Counted from the first letter of the stretch, positions 1-9,574 are shown. The stretch is DNA of 64,000 nucleotides from Salinimicrobium sediminilitoris (GCF_020866905.1 NZ_JAIVCC010000013.1:1-64000); one strand, 5' to 3'. Notes: generated from the sequence alone by a model not told the origin. Numbers and translations are program-made.

Positions 1-35
1 AAAGAGGAAAAAGTATTGCTTCACATATTGACAAT

Positions 36-72
36 AAAAAAAGCCGCCTAAAAATTACTTTTTAGACGACCT
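36..72 (-). terminator. Intrinsic terminator of the pst-phoU operon
   Basis: A 12-bp stem (arms 43-54 and 59-70) with a 4-nt loop is followed on the - strand by a run of T (A tract 36-42 on the + strand). Three of the pairs are G-U only when read on the - strand, where + strand reading would give C-A mismatches, so the hairpin is built for the - strand transcript. It lies about 55 bp past the phoU stop codon. Confidence 0.8.
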
Positions 73-126
73 CTTTTTATTTATTGAGAAAAGCTTTCGG
101 GCCAAATACCTCCGGGCCGATCCATT

Positions 127-810
127 TTAAGAATCTTTCTTTTTAGCACCTTTTTTCTTGCGATGTTTAAGAACTTCAGCTTCCCTGAAGAAAATGATCT
201 CTTCAGCAATGTTGGTTATAAGGTCTCCTATCCTCTCCACCTTTTTAATAACTGAAAATAACAACATTACCTGATCGATCACTTGAGGGTTTGCCTTTAC
301 TTCTTCAGAAATAATTGCGAAAGATTTCATGTTTATTTCATTGAGGATTTTATCTTTCTTGAATACCTTCCGGGCCATTTTAGTATCTGAATTAGTATAC
401 GCCAGGGTAATGTCATCAAGCATGGATAAACCCGTGGTGAACATCTCCTCAACTCGCATCCTTTCCAGCAATCTTGGTTCAATTTGCGTATCTATCTTCA
501 CAATATAATTTGAGATCCCATAAGCATGATCTCCTACACGCTCCAGGTCAAAATTGATTTTTCTTAAAGCCAGAACAAAGCGTAAATCGCCGGCAACAGG
601 ATTGTGAAGTGCGATGAAGCGTTCACAGTCGCGGTCGATTTTAAGATCAAGCGCGTTGACCCTGTTTTCTGTATGCATCACTTCTTCGGCAAGATCACTA
701 TCGTGGTTAAAGAATGCTTCCTGTGCATTTTCCAGCTGCTTTTTACAAAGCTCCAGCATTTCTAGCCCGGCCGAATTTAATGCCTCTCTATTTTGATCTA
801 AACTTATCAT
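127..810 (-). CDS. phoU: Phosphate signalling complex protein PhoU
   Basis: A 227-residue cytoplasmic protein made of the two-repeat helical PhoU domain. The metal-binding signature regions are visible as RVGDHAYGISNYIV near residue 90 and ERIGDLITNIAEEIIF near residue 190, one in each repeat, as expected for the family. PhoU links the Pst transporter to the PhoR-type sensor kinase and damps the phosphate-starvation response when phosphate is plentiful. It is the last gene of the phosphate operon, 11 bp after pstB, and is followed by a terminator. The C-terminus is a short lysine-rich tail. The partner two-component system phoR-phoB is not in this window. Confidence 0.95.
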   Translation of the reverse strand: MISLDQNREALNSAGLEMLELCKKQLENAQEAFFNHDSDLAEEVMHTENRVNALDLKIDRDCERFIALHNPVAGDLRFVLALRKINFDLERVGDHAYGISNYIVKIDTQIEPRLLERMRVEEMFTTGLSMLDDITLAYTNSDTKMARKVFKKDKILNEINMKSFAIISEEVKANPQVIDQVMLLFSVIKKVERIGDLITNIAEEIIFFREAEVLKHRKKKGAKKKDS

Positions 811-821
811 GATGTATTATT

Positions 822-1616
822 TTATCCGAACCTACCGGTAATATAATTCTCGGTTTGCTGTTTTTCGGGATTGGTAAATAGCTTTTTTGACTTATCGTAT
901 TCAATTAGATCGCCCATGTAGAAGAAAGCGGTATAGTCACTAATTCTCCCAGCCTGCTGCATGTTATGGGTTACAATAACTATTGTATATTTTTCTTTAA
1001 GCTCATAAATAAGTTCCTCAATTTTGGCAGTTGAAATTGGATCCAGGGCAGAGGTAGGCTCATCCATAAGAATAATGGATGGCTCTACAGCCAGGGTACG
1101 GGCAATACACAACCGTTGTTGCTGACCACCAGACAGGGCTAAAGCAGATTTATTAATATCATCCTTGACCTCATTCCACAAGCCAACCTGCTTAAGGGAA
1201 TCTTCAACTTTATCTTTTAGGAAACTTTTATCCTTTATGCCCTGAATCTTAAGGCCATAAGCCACATTTTCATAAATGGATTTAGGAAAAGGATTAGGCT
1301 TTTGAAAAACCATTCCAACCTGTTTCCTAAGCTGTTCAACATTGATTTTTTTCTTGTTGATATTTTCCCCGTCAATGAGAATTTCCCCCTCCATTCTAAA
1401 CCCCTCAATATAATCATTCATGCGGTTAAAAAGGCGGAGAAAAGTTGACTTTCCACAACCTGAAGGTCCAATAAATGCTGTAATCTTATTTGCTCTGATG
1501 TTCATGTCGATTCCTTTTATCGCCATAAAATCATCATAAAAAACCTTAACCCCTTTAGTCTGGATTTTATGTTTCCTTTTCAGGGATTTATCTATTGTAT
1601 CTTTTTTTTCTTTCAT
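822..1616 (-). CDS. pstB: Phosphate ABC transporter ATP-binding protein PstB
   Basis: A 264-residue ATPase that powers phosphate import through the PstA-PstC channel. Walker A (GPSGCGKST, about residue 50), the Q-loop ([11 protein letters not shown]), the ABC signature (LSGGQQQR), Walker B (IILMDEP) and the switch histidine (VTHNM) are all intact. FQKPNPFP is typical of PstB rather than other ABC ATPases. The N-terminus carries about 20 extra charged residues before the conserved core. It starts 1 bp after the pstA stop codon and so is translated from the same mRNA. Confidence 0.97.
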   Translation of the reverse strand: MKEKKDTIDKSLKRKHKIQTKGVKVFYDDFMAIKGIDMNIRANKITAFIGPSGCGKSTFLRLFNRMNDYIEGFRMEGEILIDGENINKKKINVEQLRKQVGMVFQKPNPFPKSIYENVAYGLKIQGIKDKSFLKDKVEDSLKQVGLWNEVKDDINKSALALSGGQQQRLCIARTLAVEPSIILMDEPTSALDPISTAKIEELIYELKEKYTIVIVTHNMQQAGRISDYTAFFYMGDLIEYDKSKKLFTNPEKQQTENYITGRFG

Positions 1617-1617
1617 T

Positions 1618-2472
1618 CTATTTTAATTTACTCTGCCACCTGTTCCTGAAGTACACTGCAATTCCATTCATTACAAATGTAATTAACAATAATATAATGA
1701 TGGCTGCAGCGGCATTTGTTTCAAAACCATGCTGGGGCCGTGAGATCCAGTTAAAGATCTGTATGGGCAGTACTGAAAATTCATCCATTGGAGATGCGGG
1801 CGCAAAGGGCACATATGCCAGGGCTCCAATAACAATTAAAGGAGCTGTCTCTCCAACTGCCCTGGAAAGAGCAAGGATAATTCCTGTTAGTATCCCTCCA
1901 AAAGATGCAGGCAGCAATTGTTGAGAAACCGTTTGCCATTTTGAAGCTCCAAGTGCAAAGGAGGCGTCCCGTATGGATTTCGGAACAGCCTTTATTGATT
2001 CCCGTGTGGATACTATGACTATAGGAAGAATTAAAAGTGCCAGGGTAAAACTTCCCGCAATCACACTGGCTCCCATTTGCAGAATCCGCACAAAAACTTC
2101 CAACCCAAGAAGTCCGTAAATAATTGAAGGTACTCCGGCAAGATTAGAAATATTGACTTCCAGCAGGGAAGCAAGCTTACTTTTTTTAGCGTATTCCTCA
2201 AGATAGATGGCTGCAGCTATTCCTATTGGAAGTGCAATAATAGTGGTAAAGATCAAAATCCAGATGCTTCCCATTAATGCGGTAAAAATTCCTGCTCTTT
2301 CTGCTTTTCTGGAAGGTAAACTGGTAATAAAATCCCAGTCAATCCTTTGCACCCCATCAACTATTATTGAACCTATAAAAACGCTCAGGAGGACAAGTCC
2401 CAGGAAGGTACAGGCAATACCCCAATATTTAAAAGCCTGGTCTTTGACCCTGTTCTTTCTAATATTATTCAT
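1618..2472 (-). CDS. pstA: Phosphate ABC transporter permease PstA
   Basis: Inner-membrane permease subunit of the high-affinity phosphate importer. About six transmembrane segments flank the typical permease loop seen here as [24 protein letters not shown] chose the ATG at 2472, giving 284 residues starting MNNIRKN, instead of an in-frame start at 2595: the longer form would put 41 extra residues inside the end of pstC. With this start, pstA overlaps the pstC stop by 8 bp (ATGAATAA), a sign of translational coupling. ORF size and topology fit the family. Confidence 0.93.
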   Translation of the reverse strand: MNNIRKNRVKDQAFKYWGIACTFLGLVLLSVFIGSIIVDGVQRIDWDFITSLPSRKAERAGIFTALMGSIWILIFTTIIALPIGIAAAIYLEEYAKKSKLASLLEVNISNLAGVPSIIYGLLGLEVFVRILQMGASVIAGSFTLALLILPIVIVSTRESIKAVPKSIRDASFALGASKWQTVSQQLLPASFGGILTGIILALSRAVGETAPLIVIGALAYVPFAPASPMDEFSVLPIQIFNWISRPQHGFETNAAAAIIILLLITFVMNGIAVYFRNRWQSKLK

Positions 2473-3370
2473 ACTTCTCTCTGAATTTTTTCCTAATCTT
2501 ATAACTAATAGTATTAAGAAGGAAAGTGAAAATGAAGAGTGTAATACCCGCAGCAAAAATTGTTCGGTATTCCAATGTTCCATGCTGCACGTCACCCAAA
2601 CTCACCTGTACAATAAATGCAGTAATGGTTTCCACAGGAACAGTTGGATCAAAGGTGAGACGTGGTTGCTGCCCTGCAGCAATGGCCACGATCATGGTTT
2701 CACCAATTGCCCTTGAGATCGCCAGGATTATGGAAACTACAATACCCGAGGAGGCTGCCGGCACCAAAACTCTGAAGGCATTCTGTAATTTGGTGGATCC
2801 CATTCCGTAAGCCGCTTCACGTAATGAGTTTGGCACGGCATGCAATGCATCTTCACTTAAAGAAGAAACAAAAGGAATGATCATGATCCCCATAACCAAA
2901 CCGGCCGATAGTGAGTTAAATCCCGCAAGCCCTGGAATAAAAGTTTGCAGAAATGGTGTCACCACAGTAAGAGCAAAGAAACCGTAAACTACGGTTGGAA
3001 CTGCTGCAAGCAGCTCTAAGGCAGGCTTAATAGTCTTCCTGAAGCTACGAGGTGCATATTCACTAATGTAGATACTTATTGATAAACCTATCGGCACTGC
3101 AAATATGATTGCAATAAAGGAAGTCAATAAAGTACCCGACAATAATGTAATGATCCCAAAGTTCTTATCGGTGTACAGCGGTGTCCATTGTGTATCTGTA
3201 AAGAAATCAATTATGGACACCTCTCTAAAGAAAAGTATAGCTTCAAAAGAGAGCACCAGGATTATCCCTACAGTAACAGCAATAGTGACTAAGGCACTGG
3301 CCTGCAGTCCTCTTTCTATTACCGTTTCTTTAAGTTTTCGCATGTGATCTAGGGGAATAATCCGGGGCAT
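2465..3370 (-). CDS. pstC: Phosphate ABC transporter permease PstC
   Basis: The second inner-membrane permease of the phosphate importer, 301 residues, with about six membrane helices and the permease motif visible as EDALHAVPNSLREAAYGMGSTKLQ in the last third, then the conserved SRAIGETMIVAIAAG segment. The gene follows pstS by 20 bp. The first nine residues (MPRIIPLDH) are not family-like; the ATG at 3343 (MRKLKETVIERG) is an equally good or better start. PstA and PstC form the channel to which PstB binds. Confidence 0.94.
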   Translation of the reverse strand: MPRIIPLDHMRKLKETVIERGLQASALVTIAVTVGIILVLSFEAILFFREVSIIDFFTDTQWTPLYTDKNFGIITLLSGTLLTSFIAIIFAVPIGLSISIYISEYAPRSFRKTIKPALELLAAVPTVVYGFFALTVVTPFLQTFIPGLAGFNSLSAGLVMGIMIIPFVSSLSEDALHAVPNSLREAAYGMGSTKLQNAFRVLVPAASSGIVVSIILAISRAIGETMIVAIAAGQQPRLTFDPTVPVETITAFIVQVSLGDVQHGTLEYRTIFAAGITLFIFTFLLNTISYKIRKKFREKYE

Positions 3371-3390
3371 TAGTGCCCCGGAAGATTTTA

Positions 3391-4332
3391 TTATTGAGCT
3401 GTGTGTTTTTCTACAAAGGCAGCAAATTTCTCCTGCTCCCTTTTGTACTCTTCATCAGTTAAAGGCACGTAACCTACATCAGCTAAAAGCTCTGGAGCTT
3501 CTGTCAAATAGAAATTCACGAAATCGATCACCTCGGGATTATCAAGAGAAGAGCTATTTACATAAATGTACAGCGGGCGGGAAAGTGGTGCGTAGCTTCC
3601 GTCACTTACGGTTTGTGTAGAAGGTTCAACACAACCTTCACCTCCATCAACTGCTACCATTTTAAGTTTATCTGAATTTTCTTCGTAATAAGCCAATCCA
3701 AAGAACCCAAGACCATATTTATCACCAGAAACTCCCTGTACAAGTACGTTATCATCTTCACTGGCGGTATAATCTCCCCTGCTGCTTCCGCTGGTACCTA
3801 CAATGGCTTCAGTAAAATAATCGAAAGTTCCAGAGGCCACTCCTGGTCCATAAAGACGGATCTCTTCATCTGGCCACGTCGGTTCGATTTGATTCCATCG
3901 CTTAATATTCCCTTGTGCTGAAGGTTCCCAGATTCTTTTTAACTGGTCAACGGTAAAACAAGATACCCAGTCATTTTCTGGGTGTACAATCACAGCAAGA
4001 CCATCATAAGCCACTTCCAGTTCAACAAAGGAAATTCCATTTTCTTCTGCTATGGCTCGTTCATCTTCTTTAATTGGTCTGGAAGCATTGGTAATTGCCA
4101 CTTCTCCCCTACCAAACTTTTGAAATCCTCCACCGGTACCCGATACTCCAATGGTAACATCGGTATCTGGTGCTTCGGTGCGATATTCTTCGGCTATAGC
4201 TTCAGTAACAGGATAAACTGTGCTTGACCCGTCAATAGCTATGGTAGTTCCATTTCCACCGCCTTCTTTTTTGGTATTTCCGCAGGAAGCCAGGGAAATT
4301 GTTATTGCTGTTAATAAAATAAGTTTTTTCAT
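3391..4332 (-). CDS. pstS: Phosphate-binding lipoprotein PstS
   Basis: A 313-residue substrate-binding protein that captures phosphate in the periplasm and hands it to PstC-PstA. A type II signal peptide ends in the lipobox LASC with the cysteine at residue 17, so the mature protein is a lipoprotein. Phosphate-contact regions typical of the PBP-like domain are visible: [16 protein letters not shown] near residue 35, [16 protein letters not shown] near residue 62, and [11 protein letters not shown] near residue 165. It sits between the porin gene (12 bp upstream) and pstC, matching a transport order from outer membrane to cytoplasm. Confidence 0.96.
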   Translation of the reverse strand: MKKLILLTAITISLASCGNTKKEGGGNGTTIAIDGSSTVYPVTEAIAEEYRTEAPDTDVTIGVSGTGGGFQKFGRGEVAITNASRPIKEDERAIAEENGISFVELEVAYDGLAVIVHPENDWVSCFTVDQLKRIWEPSAQGNIKRWNQIEPTWPDEEIRLYGPGVASGTFDYFTEAIVGTSGSSRGDYTASEDDNVLVQGVSGDKYGLGFFGLAYYEENSDKLKMVAVDGGEGCVEPSTQTVSDGSYAPLSRPLYIYVNSSSLDNPEVIDFVNFYLTEAPELLADVGYVPLTDEEYKREQEKFAAFVEKHTAQ

Positions 4333-4344
4333 AATTTGTCTTTG

Positions 4345-5544
4345 TTATAATTGTAATTCAAGTTGTAATCTATACATAAGGCCATCGTCCAGCCCCAAAT
4401 TCATATCGGTATAGCTAAGATCGGTCTGCACTTTTAGTTTATGGCCCACAAAATATTTAGAGAGAGCAAGAGTATATTGGTTCTCTAATGCCTGTGCCAC
4501 TTCATCTTTAAGGTCAATATTCGTATATCTCCCCACGAGCTGCAGGTTGTTCCCAAATAAATAACCGGCCTGCAGGTTGATCCCACTACCCGCATTTACA
4601 GCATCACCCGTTAAGCTCCCATCTGTATCCCTTGCAAAAATGTCTTCGGCATCGCGGTAGGCATATTCCCCCATCGCAGAAAATCCCTCATACTTAAACA
4701 TCGCATCCACAAAAATGGTAGAGATATCGGTCTCGAAAAAGCCATTTTCTATGAACATGTAGTTTCCTGCATTAGATCTGGTTCTAACAGCATTGTCATT
4801 ATAGTCATAGGAAAATCCCACAGCCAGTTTAGGACTGTCTTCCCGGACAAAGTCGGCTCCCGCGTAATCTTCAAAATTTCCCAAAGGCAGGAATTCCAGT
4901 CTCGCAGTATATTGATAGCCACCAAGGTTACCGGTGGTCACATTGCGACCTTCACCCTGGGCAATAGATAATGCTTCTCTCATAATGAAATCTCCGCCTA
5001 GTGATGTTTCATGATGTAGCTGTATTCCAAGATCACGCCCCAGGTTGAAACGGCTGTTAACCAGGGAACGATCTACAGTTTCAAGGCTTCCTGAAGAGAT
5101 CAACTGCTCTCTGTTTCCCGGCAATTTTGTCTGGCCGGCCCATAGTTCAAAATTCTCGTAAAAATTCCACATTACTACTGCATCAAGAATATACCTTGGT
5201 GCATCACTGGTGAAATCTGAAGCTCCCGAGATGTCCCTGTTGGACAAACCAAGTTGTAATTTATATTTTAGACGGGGTGAATAAGCAAAACCGTCAAATT
5301 TAAGACGCGCGCGTCGTATAAGGAAAGCAGATTCTCCTGTTCCAAATCCATCATCTTCGGTAATCCCCCAGTCAGAAGTAAAGAGAGTCTGCATTCTCAA
5401 GCCCATCTTCATACTGTAGGAGCTATCCTGGGCTACCACGTTAACAAGGCCTTTTCCAAATTTATTCTCTGTAATATCCTGACCATAAAACTGAATGGAA
5501 AGAAATAGGCTTATGACTGTTAACCAGCCGGTTCTAATTCTCAT
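4345..5544 (-). CDS. Phosphate-selective porin (OprO/OprP family)
   Basis: A 399-residue outer-membrane protein with a cleavable signal peptide ending near FYGQ, then alternating aromatic/hydrophobic strands and a C-terminal strand typical of a beta-barrel (YRLQLELQL). The pattern ARLKFDGFAYSPRLKYKLQLG near residue 80, followed by a WFYENFELWAGQTKLP-like segment, is characteristic of the phosphate-selective porin O/P family found in many Bacteroidota. It is the first gene of the operon, 12 bp before pstS, which argues that its substrate is phosphate. A Pho-box-like repeat lies 38-55 bp upstream. Substrate is inferred from family and context. Confidence 0.88.
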   Translation of the reverse strand: MRIRTGWLTVISLFLSIQFYGQDITENKFGKGLVNVVAQDSSYSMKMGLRMQTLFTSDWGITEDDGFGTGESAFLIRRARLKFDGFAYSPRLKYKLQLGLSNRDISGASDFTSDAPRYILDAVVMWNFYENFELWAGQTKLPGNREQLISSGSLETVDRSLVNSRFNLGRDLGIQLHHETSLGGDFIMREALSIAQGEGRNVTTGNLGGYQYTARLEFLPLGNFEDYAGADFVREDSPKLAVGFSYDYNDNAVRTRSNAGNYMFIENGFFETDISTIFVDAMFKYEGFSAMGEYAYRDAEDIFARDTDGSLTGDAVNAGSGINLQAGYLFGNNLQLVGRYTNIDLKDEVAQALENQYTLALSKYFVGHKLKVQTDLSYTDMNLGLDDGLMYRLQLELQL

Positions 5545-5566
5545 GATTTCTTAATTTTTGTCACTG

Positions 5567-5599
5567 CAAAGAACAAGAACGAATGTTAATTTAATGTTA
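5567..5599 (-). promoter_or_regulatory. Candidate Pho box and promoter of the phosphate operon
   Basis: On the - strand, TAACATTAAATTAACATT holds two TAACATT units with an 11-bp period (5593-5599 and 5582-5588 on the + strand). This matches the direct-repeat geometry of Pho boxes bound by PhoB/PhoP-type regulators, with TAACA close to the TTAACA half-sites known from Bacillus. Seven bases further, GTTCTTTG (5574-5567) could serve as a weak -7 element, placing transcription start about 17 nt before the porin start codon. That layout fits an activator box replacing the upstream promoter element. Confidence 0.6.
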
Positions 5600-5818
5600 C
5601 CCCGAAATTATCAATAAGTAAAAAGGTTGCCCAAAAGGACAACCTTACTACATACATCTAAATCGACAAAAACTAAGAATATATGAGTTTTCAAAAATGC
5701 CATTTTCAACCTTCTTTAATGTTACCTTAATTTAAATTTTAGATTAAGATTTTTATAACCAAACTGCTTCGGGGCGGTGAATTTTTTTTTCTAACTTGTA
5801 CTCAAACCAACCTCAAAT

Positions 5819-6508
5819 TTGAGCAAATCATTTCTTAAAAAGTACGGTTCCTTTATTATAAGTTTTGGCATTTTGGCTATTTTGGTGATCCTGTATTTTA
5901 CTTATCCACCTTTTCAAAAATCATTACAGGAAGCATGGAGTGTCCTGCTTAGCGAGGATGAACAACGTATTCAGGAATACGTGCAGCAGTTTGGGGCCCT
6001 GGGTCCCCTGGCCATTATTGTCTTTATAATCCTGCAAATGTTCCTCATCATATTTCCCTCCTGGCTGCCCATAATTGTTGGGGTGCTGGCCTTTGGATTC
6101 TGGTGGGGAATTTTGATCAACCTGGTGGGAGTGGGAATTGCCTCTACCCTTGGTTATTTTATCGGAAAAAGATTTCAGAATGTATTTATCAGCGAAAAGA
6201 AATATGAAAAGATGAAGTTTTGGATTAAAAACTACAGTTTTGGAACTGTAATACTTTTTAGGGTTTCACCGTTCTTTTCAAATGATGCGATAAGCTTTAT
6301 TGCAGGAATCTTCAGAATGAGCTATAAAAAGTTCATCCTCGCCACTTACGCAGGAATGATCCCGCTGTCACTTGCGGTAGGTTATTTTTCCACCGATATT
6401 GATAAGCTGGAAAATGGCCTCTACTGGATAGGTGGGATAGGAGCCGCTCTATATGCCATTTATATTTATATTGACCATAAAAGAAAAAAGAAAGATGCAA
6501 AAAAATAA
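5819..6508 (+). CDS. TVP38/TMEM64 family (VTT domain) membrane protein
   Basis: A 229-residue inner-membrane protein with about five hydrophobic segments and the SNARE-associated/VTT core: the reentrant region near FGFWWGILINLVGVGIASTLGY and the family motif FRVSPFFSNDAISFIAGIFRMSYKKF near residues 145-170. Related DedA-superfamily proteins act in lipid flipping or membrane homeostasis, but no substrate can be read here. The only in-frame start before an upstream stop (5792) is TTG at 5819. The 3' end overlaps the next gene by 14 bp, so the two are probably cotranscribed. Confidence 0.85.
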   Translation: MSKSFLKKYGSFIISFGILAILVILYFTYPPFQKSLQEAWSVLLSEDEQRIQEYVQQFGALGPLAIIVFIILQMFLIIFPSWLPIIVGVLAFGFWWGILINLVGVGIASTLGYFIGKRFQNVFISEKKYEKMKFWIKNYSFGTVILFRVSPFFSNDAISFIAGIFRMSYKKFILATYAGMIPLSLAVGYFSTDIDKLENGLYWIGGIGAALYAIYIYIDHKRKKKDAKK

Positions 6509-7739
6509 ATTCCCGGTTGAAGAAGTAAGGGCGCAGTTTCCTGCTTTAAATTTTAAAAATAAGGAGCAGGTTTTTCCAATTTATTTTGACGGCCCCGGCG
6601 GCACCCAAATGGTGCAATCCTGCATAGATCGAATGCTGGAATATATAGAAACCGGAATGGCTAATCTCCACGGAACTTTTTCCACCAGCCAAAAGACAGA
6701 TGCTTTACTCGAAGAGGCAAAAGAAGCAGTGGGAGATCTCCTTAATTGTTCTGCAAAAGAAGTGGCGTTTGGTCAAAACATGACCAGCCTGGCATTTCAG
6801 GTTGCAAACAGTTTGCGAACTCTGTTGCAGGAAGGGGATGAAATTTTAGTAACCCAACTGGACCACCGTGCCAATGTGGACCCATGGATCTACCTGGCAA
6901 AAGAGACCGGTGCAACTGTGAAATGGATTCCTGTTGACAAAGAAAAACTGGTGCTCGATCTTAGCGATCTTGACAGCCTCATCAACAAGAATACCCGGGT
7001 GGTGGCCATTGGCTTATCCTCCAATCTTACAGGAACCATAAGTGATGCAAAAAAGATCTTTGAAACGGCTAAAAAGGTAAATGCGATCACTATAGCAGAT
7101 GCAGTACACGCAGTACCTCATTTTCTCGTAGATAAACAAGAGCTGGGAAGCGACCTTCTCTTTTGCTCTGCCTATAAGTTCTTTGGACCACACCTGGGAA
7201 TCGCTGCAATTAAAGAAGAACTTTTTGAACAACTGGAAATCGCGAAACTTAAACCCGCTCCAAACCAGATTCCCTATAAGCTTGAAACCGGCACCCAAAA
7301 TCATGAAGGGATCGCCGGACTTTGCGGCGCCATAAGCTTTATCGAATACCTTGGCAGCGGAAATTCCCGTCGACAAAGACTTAGTTCGGGAATGCAAGCC
7401 ATAAAAAGCCATGAAGAAGAGCTAATGACAGAACTGCAAAGTTTCCTGAATTCAATCCCTGAAGTAACTCTTTATCGTGCCGGAAATGAGGTGAACAAAA
7501 CTCCCACTTTTGCTTTCAAAATTAAAGGCATTCACTCCCGGGAGGCCACAAAATTTTTTGCTGAAAAATTTAATCTGTGTATTGCCGATGGTCACTTCTA
7601 CGCCTCTACCATGGCCGAAGTTTTCCCGGTGATGGAAACCGGGGGTTGGATAAGGATTGGGCTGGCCCCGTACAACACCCTCGGAGAGATCGCAATATTC
7701 AAAACTGCACTTAAAGATCTCCTCCTCATGAAATCCTAA
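6495..7739 (+). CDS. Class V aminotransferase, cysteine desulfurase-like (VC1184 subfamily)
   Basis: A PLP enzyme of about 414 residues. The opening YFDGPGGTQM motif, the HGTFSTSQKTDALLEEAKEAVGDLLN-type segment, and the PLP-lysine region FCSAYKFFGPHLG (Lys near residue 230) mark the subfamily of SufS-like proteins whose exact reaction is not settled. I chose the ATG at 6495 (MQKNKFPVEEVRAQFPAL) because the longer in-frame start at 6453 lies inside the membrane-protein gene and adds only charged, non-family residues. No SUF genes are nearby, so a role in Fe-S assembly is not supported by context. Confidence 0.85.
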   Translation: MQKNKFPVEEVRAQFPALNFKNKEQVFPIYFDGPGGTQMVQSCIDRMLEYIETGMANLHGTFSTSQKTDALLEEAKEAVGDLLNCSAKEVAFGQNMTSLAFQVANSLRTLLQEGDEILVTQLDHRANVDPWIYLAKETGATVKWIPVDKEKLVLDLSDLDSLINKNTRVVAIGLSSNLTGTISDAKKIFETAKKVNAITIADAVHAVPHFLVDKQELGSDLLFCSAYKFFGPHLGIAAIKEELFEQLEIAKLKPAPNQIPYKLETGTQNHEGIAGLCGAISFIEYLGSGNSRRQRLSSGMQAIKSHEEELMTELQSFLNSIPEVTLYRAGNEVNKTPTFAFKIKGIHSREATKFFAEKFNLCIADGHFYASTMAEVFPVMETGGWIRIGLAPYNTLGEIAIFKTALKDLLLMKS

Positions 7740-7742
7740 AAA

Positions 7743-8417
7743 ATGATCGTTCGGGTAATAAAATTCTTCGCCAAAGGCCTGCTGGCTTTTTTAATGCTTT
7801 TGCTGCTGTACTTCGTGGCGGCATTAATAGGTTCGGCCATTCCTGTGAATTCAGACAGGCAGGCTGGTGGAGATATTACTATCTACCTCCGAACGAACGG
7901 GGCTCATACAGATTTTATCTTTCCGGTAGAAAATGACGTCATGGATTGGGAGCAAATGATCGATTCCACGTATATCCTCTCTAAAAAGGGAAATTACGAT
8001 TACATTTCCTTTGGCTGGGGAGATCTGGAGTTTTACCGGAACACACCGGAATGGAGTGACCTTACCTTTCCCACAGCCATGCAGGCCGTTTTCCTGCCAA
8101 CCCCCTCGGCTATGCATGTAGAATTTGAATCCCCTCCCCGTTTCGATCAGCCTACTGTGCCTATCAAAGTAACAGAAGAGGAATACCGAACACTTGTGGA
8201 TTATGTAAGTTGGAGCTTCCAGAAGGATTTTTCTGGAAATGTGAGACCGGTTCCCGATTTGCATTACAATCAAAACGACGCCTTCTTTTATGCAAAAAGG
8301 TCCCTCAACTCTTTTTACACCTGTAATACCTGGGTGAATAATGGTTTAAAAGAAGCTGGTCTACCCGCTTGTTTATGGACCCCTTTTGACGAAGGCATCT
8401 TCTACAAGTACCATTGA
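7743..8417 (+). CDS. DUF2459 (TIGR02117) family protein
   Basis: A 224-residue protein with one N-terminal membrane segment (residues 6-30), then an extracytoplasmic domain. The sequence NGAHTDFIFPV, SFGWGDLEFYRNTPEWSDL and the C-terminal FYTCNTWVNNGLKEAGLP are the conserved landmarks of DUF2459. The histidine, cysteine and asparagine in these motifs recall a papain-like fold, but no activity has been assigned here. It follows the aminotransferase gene by 3 bp and probably shares its mRNA. Confidence 0.8.
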   Translation: MIVRVIKFFAKGLLAFLMLLLLYFVAALIGSAIPVNSDRQAGGDITIYLRTNGAHTDFIFPVENDVMDWEQMIDSTYILSKKGNYDYISFGWGDLEFYRNTPEWSDLTFPTAMQAVFLPTPSAMHVEFESPPRFDQPTVPIKVTEEEYRTLVDYVSWSFQKDFSGNVRPVPDLHYNQNDAFFYAKRSLNSFYTCNTWVNNGLKEAGLPACLWTPFDEGIFYKYH

Positions 8418-8430
8418 TTTTATACATATT

Positions 8431-8489
8431 TTAAGATGTAGCGGCTTAAGATTAAATGTAAAAATCTTAACTTCAGCCTTATACGTTTT
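8431..8489 (+). promoter_or_regulatory. Inverted-repeat site and candidate promoter of the aldolase gene
   Basis: TTAAGAT occurs at 8431-8437 and TTAAGATT at 8446-8453; the second copy is repeated in inverse orientation as AATCTTAA at 8463-8470 with a 9-nt spacer. Twelve bases further, TACGTTTT (8482-8489) is one mismatch from the Bacteroidota -7 element TAnnTTTG, 26 bp before the aldolase ATG. The arrangement looks like a regulator site just upstream of a promoter. Confidence 0.4.
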
Positions 8490-8515
8490 AAACCAACCCG
8501 TCAAACCACATTTTT

Positions 8516-9574
8516 ATGAGTAATCTAAAAAAGATCACCGAGCTTCTTGGAGATGAAGCTTCCTACCTGCTAGAACACCGCAGTGAAAAGATTTCTAAAG
8601 AAAGATTAACCATTCCCGGCCCTCATACGGTTGACAATTTTGCTGAAAGTGACCGCAATCCACAGGTCCTCAAAAGTATTTCCCAACTTTACAACCATGG
8701 TACACTTGGAGGAACAGGTTACCTCAACATTTTACCTGTTGACCAGGGAATAGAACACAGCGCGGCTGCCTCTTTTTATAAGAACAAGGATTATTTTGAT
8801 CCCGAAAATATCATCAAACTTGCCCTGGAAGCAGGCTGCAACGGTGTAGCATCAACCTTTGGCGGTCTTGCATTACACGCGCGAAAGTATGCACACAAAA
8901 TTCCTTTTGTTGTGAAAATCAATCACAATGAGCTGCTTACTTATCCCACCAAATACGACCAGATCCCCTTTGGAAGTGTTCGCGAGGCGTGGGACATGGG
9001 TGCGACTGCAATTGGCGCTACCATTTACTTTGGAAGTGAAGAAAGTACCCGACAGATCCAGGAAATAACTGCAGCGTTTGAAGAAGCCCACCAGCTGGGA
9101 ATGGCAACTATTCTTTGGTGCTACACCCGGAATTCAGCTTTTAAAAAGGACGGAAAAGATTACCATTCGGCCGCCGATCTTACCGGACAGGCGAACCACA
9201 TTGGAGTCACCATCAAAGCCGATGTGATCAAGCAGAAACTTCCCGAAACCAACTTTGGATTCCAGGACATCAACTTTGGAAAGCACTCAAAAGAAATGTA
9301 CGAGAGTCTTTCCACAGATCATCCTATCGACCTTTGCCGGTTGCAGGTTGCTAATTGCTACATGGGGAAAATTGGGTTAATCAACTCCGGTGGTGGCTCC
9401 GAGGGAGATTCAGATTTTAAGGCGGCAGTAAAAACGGCGGTCATTAATAAACGTGCCGGCGGCTGCGGACTCATTATGGGAAGAAAAGCATTTCAAAGGC
9501 CACTAAAAGACGGAGTTGAGATCCTGCAAAGTGTACAGGAAGTATACCTGACAGATGAGATCACCGTGGCTTAG
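8516..9574 (+). CDS. fbaB: Class I fructose-bisphosphate aldolase (FbaB/DhnA type)
   Basis: A 352-residue Schiff-base aldolase that cleaves fructose 1,6-bisphosphate to dihydroxyacetone phosphate and glyceraldehyde 3-phosphate in glycolysis and reverses this in gluconeogenesis. The conserved blocks of the archaeal-type class I family are present: [10 protein letters not shown] near residue 77, [14 protein letters not shown] near residue 103, [10 protein letters not shown] near residue 130, and [13 protein letters not shown] near residue 235, which includes the expected catalytic lysine region. The phosphate-binding end [11 protein letters not shown] and [12 protein letters not shown] are intact. 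The gene stands alone and ends at a shared terminator. Confidence 0.92.
   Translation: MSNLKKITELLGDEASYLLEHRSEKISKERLTIPGPHTVDNFAESDRNPQVLKSISQLYNHGTLGGTGYLNILPVDQGIEHSAAASFYKNKDYFDPENIIKLALEAGCNGVASTFGGLALHARKYAHKIPFVVKINHNELLTYPTKYDQIPFGSVREAWDMGATAIGATIYFGSEESTRQIQEITAAFEEAHQLGMATILWCYTRNSAFKKDGKDYHSAADLTGQANHIGVTIKADVIKQKLPETNFGFQDINFGKHSKEMYESLSTDHPIDLCRLQVANCYMGKIGLINSGGGSEGDSDFKAAVKTAVINKRAGGCGLIMGRKAFQRPLKDGVEILQSVQEVYLTDEITVA

Noticed and set aside
5611-5703. A 30-residue - strand ORF upstream of the porin
   Set aside because: Spans the terminator-like hairpin and has no conserved feature; the hairpin is the better reading of this stretch.
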